Assembly: GCA_021839785.1 (NCBI GenBank)
Contig: JAKCAB010000542.1
Location: forward strand, 763 to 9,962
Reading direction: 5' to 3'
From: a bacterium
Lineage (GTDB): Bacteria > Verrucomicrobiota > Verrucomicrobiae > Limisphaerales > J093
DNA: 9,200 nt
The translations under genes were made by a program, and so were the position numbers. Every line of letters begins with the position of its first letter. Within the stretch, counting starts at the first letter, position 1. Below, in pieces: positions 6,061 through 9,200 of this stretch. The notes beneath the pieces were generated by a model. The model did no database searches. It was not told the origin of the DNA and saw only the letters and a list, made by a program, of their open reading frames with translations.

Positions 6061-6084
6061 TCCCAGGCCAGACGCACCCCGCGC

Positions 6085-7359
6085 CTAAACCCGGGCCAAC
6101 AACTCCTTCAAACCCGTCCGGCTTCGCACCGGGCCGACCAGCGCCAGGCTGAGTCGCTCGGGACGAAAGAAATCACACGCCGCGGCCTGCACCTCCGCGC
6201 CGGTCACCCGCACCAGCCGGCGTTTCACGGCCGCGGGCGAGAACGTCCGCCCATAGCCGGTGAGTTGTTCGCCGAGCCACATCATCTGGTGCTCGGTGTT
6301 TTCGAGGCTGAGGTCGATCTGGCCGATCACGTAATCGCGGGCGCGCTGCAGTTCCGCCGCGGCCGGTCGCTTCGCTTTCAGCCGCCGGAATTCGGCGACG
6401 GTGAGGCGCAGCGCCTGGAGGAGATTGCCCGCCTCCAGCCCCGCGGCCACCACGAGGTCGCCGGCATCCTCGAAAAAGCTCAGGGAACTCGCCACGTTGT
6501 AGGCCAGGCCGGTGTCTTCGCGGAGTTCCTGGAAGAGCCGCGAACTCATGTTCTCGCCAAGGATCACGTTGAGGAGGCGAAGCGCATAGCGCCGGTCGTC
6601 GTGCCGGGAGCAAGTGCGCACGCCCAATGCAAGCTGGGTCTGCTCGGCGGGGCGGCGATCAAGGCGAACCACGGGCTCGCGCCTCACCGGTTGCACCGGC
6701 AGAGACTCCGGGAGTGCGCCGGTCCTGACCCGGGCAGCCAGGCGGGCGGCGGCGCGCCGGCATTCGCGCGGGCGCAATCGCCCGGCCACGGCCACCAGCA
6801 CCGCCGGCGCCACGTGGCGTTCGCGCCGATAGGCGAGGAGTTCCTCGCGGGTCAGGCTCGCGATGGTTTCCTCGGTGCCGGTGAGCGGGCGGCCCAGCGG
6901 GTGGTCGGGCCACTGGATGGCGTTGAGCAATTCTTCGACGCGGTGGTGGGGCTGGTCGTTGTACATCGCCAGTTCTTCCTTGATCACCGCCCGCTCTTTT
7001 TCCATTTCGCCGGGATCGAACGTGGAGTTGAGAAACATGTCCGCCAGCACGTCGAAGACCTCGGCGAACCGGTCGTGGCGCGCCTTGGCGTAAAAACAGG
7101 TGTGCTCCTCGCTGGTGAAGGCGTTCAGGTAACCGCCCACGCCCTCGACCGCCTGCGAAATGTCGCGGGCCGAGCGCCGGCGCGTGCCTTTGAACAGCAT
7201 GTGCTCGATGAAATGCGACGCGCCGTTGAGGGTCGCGCTTTCGTGCCGGCCGCCCACCGCCACCCACAAGCCGACGCTTACGCTCGCCATCTCCGGCATG
7301 GGCGCCAGCGCCAGCGTGAGGCCGTTGGGGAACCGGTGAATCTCGTAAGGCTTGCTCAT
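6085..7359 (-). CDS. M16 family zinc metallopeptidase
   Basis: A 424-residue protein. The inverted zinc motif HxxEH is HFIEH at residues 49-53 (His49, Glu52, His53), and the third metal ligand is Glu129 in IKEELAMYNDQ, 76 residues after His53 as in mitochondrial processing peptidase. The second M16 domain carries LREDTGLAYNV, the Arg/Tyr region of the substrate site. Length and layout match single-chain bacterial M16B peptidases (YmxG/PqqL-like), which degrade or process peptides. No signal peptide is present, so it is probably cytoplasmic. The frame is open upstream to 7698, but that part lies over the LOG gene, and the conserved start SKPYEIHRFPNGLTL fits the ATG at 7359. There is no Shine-Dalgarno sequence. 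The 26-base gap after the LOG gene suggests cotranscription. Family is certain; substrate is not known. Confidence 0.95.
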   Translation of the reverse strand: MSKPYEIHRFPNGLTLALAPMPEMASVSVGLWVAVGGRHESATLNGASHFIEHMLFKGTRRRSARDISQAVEGVGGYLNAFTSEEHTCFYAKARHDRFAEVFDVLADMFLNSTFDPGEMEKERAVIKEELAMYNDQPHHRVEELLNAIQWPDHPLGRPLTGTEETIASLTREELLAYRRERHVAPAVLVAVAGRLRPRECRRAAARLAARVRTGALPESLPVQPVRREPVVRLDRRPAEQTQLALGVRTCSRHDDRRYALRLLNVILGENMSSRLFQELREDTGLAYNVASSLSFFEDAGDLVVAAGLEAGNLLQALRLTVAEFRRLKAKRPAAAELQRARDYVIGQIDLSLENTEHQMMWLGEQLTGYGRTFSPAAVKRRLVRVTGAEVQAAACDFFRPERLSLALVGPVRSRTGLKELLARV

Positions 7360-7385
7360 CGCGGGATGCGCTTGCGCGGGCCGGC

Positions 7386-8072
7386 TCAGGCGAAGGCCTT
7401 GGACACCGTCCGCGGCGCGCCGACGCGGCGCTGGTAATCCAGGATGATCTCCGCCGCCTCCAGCGGGTCTTCCACCAACGTCGCCATTTCGAGGTCGCCG
7501 GGGCTGATGAACCCGCCGCCTTCGACAGTCTGCTTCGCCCAACGCAGCAGCCCGTCCCAGTACCGGCGGCCGATCAGCACCAGCGGAAAGCGCGGGATTT
7601 TGTCGGTCTGCGCCAGCGTGATGAGTTCGAAGAATTCGTCCAGCGTGCCGAAGCCGCCGGGCAGGAACACGAAGCCCATGCTGTATTTCACGAAACACAC
7701 CTTGCGCGCGAAGAAGTACCGGAAGTGCAGCGGCACGGTGGCGTAGCGGTTGCCTTTCTGTTCCTGCGGCAACGCGATGTTGAGCCCCACCGAGGCCGCC
7801 TTGCCCGCGGCCGCGCCCTTGTTCGCCGCCTCCATGATTCCGGGTCCGCCCCCCGTGATCGTGGCCAGACCGTGCTTGGCCAACTCGCGCGAAAGGGTCT
7901 CGGCCACGCCGTAGTACTTGTCACCCCGCTTCGTGCGCGCGGAGCCGAAGACAGTGACCGCCGGGCCGACCCGCGTCATGGTCTCGAACGCGTCCACGAA
8001 TTCGGCCATGATCCGGAACACCCGCCAGGGGTCTTCCCGGACGAAATCACCTTCGTGCCCATGATCGTTCAC
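7386..8072 (-). CDS. LOG-family (TIGR00730) Rossmann-fold protein, putative nucleoside-5'-monophosphate phosphoribohydrolase
   Basis: A 228-residue protein from GTG 8072. The two LOG motifs are clear: GGGPGIMEAANKGA at 74-87 and PGGFGTLDE at 138-146, with Arg123-Lys124 before the second. Members with these motifs hydrolyse AMP or cytokinin ribotides to free base and ribose 5-phosphate; many bacterial ones act as nucleotide-recycling enzymes. DPWRVFRIMAEFVDAFE at 14-30 is typical of the longer bacterial subfamily. The start is uncertain. The frame stays open to 8225 and has an ATG at 8171, but that overlaps the mqnD start and adds a Pro/Ala/Arg-rich stretch unlike the family, so GTG 8072 is preferred. 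No ribosome binding site is visible. It is divergent from mqnD with 97 bases between and precedes the M16 gene. Confidence 0.88.
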   Translation of the reverse strand: MNDHGHEGDFVREDPWRVFRIMAEFVDAFETMTRVGPAVTVFGSARTKRGDKYYGVAETLSRELAKHGLATITGGGPGIMEAANKGAAAGKAASVGLNIALPQEQKGNRYATVPLHFRYFFARKVCFVKYSMGFVFLPGGFGTLDEFFELITLAQTDKIPRFPLVLIGRRYWDGLLRWAKQTVEGGGFISPGDLEMATLVEDPLEAAEIILDYQRRVGAPRTVSKAFA

Positions 8073-8169
8073 GCGGCGCAGGATAGGGATGCCGCGGCCG
8101 GGTGACAAGGAAGGGTCCGCCGCCGCCTTCGCCCGTGACAATCCACCCGGCGCGGCTAGCCTTGGCGGC
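8073..8169. promoter_or_regulatory. Divergent promoter region between the LOG gene and mqnD
   Basis: If the LOG gene starts at GTG 8072, these 97 bases must hold promoters for both directions. GTGACAA occurs twice (8102 and 8135). The second copy gives GTGACA, 16 bases, TAGCCT (8157-8162), a poor promoter match that would start transcription almost at the mqnD ATG. No confident promoter can be named. Confidence 0.3.
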
Positions 8170-9021
8170 ATGGAATCGCGGACCTTGACGCTTGGCCACT
8201 CGCCCGATCCGGACGACGCCTTCATGTTCTACACCCTCGCGAAGGACTTGATCCCGACGCCCGGCTGGCGCTTCGAGCACATTCTCCAGGACATTCAAAC
8301 GCTGAACGAGCGTGCCACGCGCGGCGAACTGGACATCACCGCCATCAGCATTCACGCCTACGCCTACGTGTGCGACCAATACGCCCTGCTGCCCAGCGGC
8401 GCGAGCATGGGCGACGGCTACGGGCCGATGCTGGTGGCCAAACGGCGCTTCACCCGCGACGAAATCTCGCAGCAATGCATCGCCGTGCCGGGCACCATGA
8501 CCAGCGCCTTCCTGGCGCTGCAACTCTGGCTCGGCAAACCGGCCCGCGAACTCAACTGCGTCGTCGTGCCGTTCGACCAGATTTTCGCCGCGGTCAAGTC
8601 GGGCCGGGCGGACGTGGGCCTGATCATCCACGAAGGCCAGCTCACCTGGCAAAACGAAGGCCTGGTCGTGTGCGAGGACCTCGGCGTTTGGTGGGGGCGC
8701 GAGAACGACGGCCTGCCATTGCCGCTGGGCGGAAACGTGATCCACAAACGCCACGCGCCCGCAGTGCGGAAAACCGTCTCGGACATCCTGACCGCGAGCA
8801 TCCAGTTCAGCCTCGACCACCGCGCCGACGCCGTCCAGCACGCGCTCCAGTACGCGCGCGACATGGGCCGCGACCTCGCCGACCGGTTCGTGGGCATGTA
8901 CGTCAACCACTGGACGCTGGCTTACGGCGAGCGCGGCCAGAAGAGCATCCGCCGCTTCCTGGGTCACGGCGCGGCGCAAGGCTTGATCCCGCGTGCGCCG
9001 GAGTTGGAGTTTGTGGTGTGA
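8170..9021 (+). CDS. mqnD: 1,4-dihydroxy-6-naphthoate synthase, menaquinone synthesis by the futalosine pathway
   Basis: A 283-residue protein, the usual MqnD length of about 270-285. It converts cyclic dehypoxanthine futalosine to 1,4-dihydroxy-6-naphthoate, a late step of the alternative menaquinone route. The fold is that of periplasmic-binding proteins, but without a signal peptide, so it acts in the cytoplasm. Family marks in order: GHSPDPDDAFMFY at 9-21, DITAISIHAYAYV at 55-67, LLPSGASMGDGYGP at 73-86, VPGTMTSA at 106-113, and LIIHEGQLTW at 151-160. His154 in HEGQ corresponds to the His proposed as catalytic base in the Thermus enzyme. SPDPDD and HEGQ separate it from the related chorismate dehydratase MqnA. 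The ATG at 8170 starts just before the conserved region; no clear Shine-Dalgarno sequence precedes it. Other mqn genes are not in the window. Confidence 0.9.
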   Translation: MESRTLTLGHSPDPDDAFMFYTLAKDLIPTPGWRFEHILQDIQTLNERATRGELDITAISIHAYAYVCDQYALLPSGASMGDGYGPMLVAKRRFTRDEISQQCIAVPGTMTSAFLALQLWLGKPARELNCVVVPFDQIFAAVKSGRADVGLIIHEGQLTWQNEGLVVCEDLGVWWGRENDGLPLPLGGNVIHKRHAPAVRKTVSDILTASIQFSLDHRADAVQHALQYARDMGRDLADRFVGMYVNHWTLAYGERGQKSIRRFLGHGAAQGLIPRAPELEFVV

Positions 9022-9073
9022 GGCGCTGAACGCTCCGCTGCAAGCGGTCCGAGCCAGCAGCAGCGTTCCGCGC
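9022..9073. terminator. Hairpin filling the gap between convergent stop codons
   Basis: GCGC-T-GAACGCT (9023-9034) pairs with AGCGTTC-C-GCGC (9062-9073), 11 of 12 positions. Inside it, CCGCT (9035-9039) pairs with AGCGG (9043-9047) around GCA. It fills the space between the mqnD TGA (9019-9021) and the stop of the converging gene (9074-9076). Neither strand has a T-tract, so termination is inferred from position; it may act on both transcripts. Confidence 0.5.
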
Positions 9074-9200
9074 TCACGCCGCCAGGGCGCGGTTCATCCG
9101 TTCGATGGTCTCGTCAATCTCGGCGGTGCTCTTGAACCCCACCACGGCCGCGTCGCACAGGTTGGATTTCATCACGAACTGCATCGCCTTCTCGCGGTCC
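9074..9200 (-). CDS. Probable aldo/keto reductase, C-terminal end (runs off right edge)
   Basis: The last 41 codons of a gene that enters from the right edge are seen, ending TGA at 9074-9076. The peptide reads DREKAMQFVMKSN, then LCDAAVVGFKSTAEIDE, then TIERMNRALAA. The VVGFKSTAEIDE(T/A)I pattern with a closing helix is the usual C-terminus of aldo/keto reductases, where the strand and GxKs segment contact NADPH. The active-site Tyr, Lys and His lie outside the window, so substrate class and activity cannot be judged. It converges on mqnD, separated by one hairpin. The assignment rests on this short tail only. Confidence 0.6.
   Translation of the reverse strand, partial: DREKAMQFVMKSNLCDAAVVGFKSTAEIDETIERMNRALAA

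Noticed and set aside
8047..8979. Minus-strand 310-codon open frame opposite mqnD
   Set aside because: mqnD motifs (SPDPDD, HEGQ) are unmistakable on the plus strand; the opposite frame is compositionally a shadow.
9022..9073. A tRNA or small structured RNA in the convergent gap
   Set aside because: The fold is a single branched hairpin without a cloverleaf, anticodon arm or T-loop consensus.

Overview
The window is GC-rich, densely coded bacterial chromosome. Gene content suggests a Verrucomicrobiota-type bacterium (Pedosphaera/Limisphaera-like). The reasons are a secreted PQQ-type beta-propeller protein with the WPxWRGP start common in Planctomycetes and Verrucomicrobia, a secreted GH39-like glycosidase, a futalosine-pathway menaquinone enzyme and a DUF481 outer-membrane barrel. 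This assignment is inference from protein style; there is no rRNA or marker gene to settle it. No mobile element, CRISPR array, tRNA or rRNA was seen, and no multi-gene novel system is evident.

Left block (1-4815, all minus strand). In transcription order: a radical SAM protein (3793-4815), a GH39-like glycoside hydrolase split by one in-frame TGA (1967-3718), a PQQ-like beta-propeller protein (375-1724) and the start of a small secreted protein that runs off the left edge (1-314). The last three all carry signal peptides, so this is a set of exported proteins with a likely role outside the cytoplasm. The glycosidase reading frame is continuous apart from a TGA at 3200-3202, where relatives (from memory) have Trp; both presumed catalytic glutamates lie downstream of it.

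Middle intergenic region (4816-5239). This lies between the divergent radical SAM and DUF481 genes and is rich in dyad symmetry. It holds an 8-bp perfect inverted repeat around the only AT-rich spot, then three successive stem-loops ahead of the DUF481 gene.

Right block (5240-9200). A plus-strand DUF481 barrel protein (5240-5998) is followed by a clear intrinsic terminator. It converges on a minus-strand pair, a LOG-family Rossmann protein (7386-8072) followed by an M16 zinc peptidase (6085-7359). Divergent from the LOG gene is mqnD (8170-9021, plus strand), a late step of menaquinone synthesis by the futalosine route. mqnD converges on the C-terminal end of a probable aldo/keto reductase (9074-9200), and the 52 bases between the two stop codons fold almost entirely into one hairpin.
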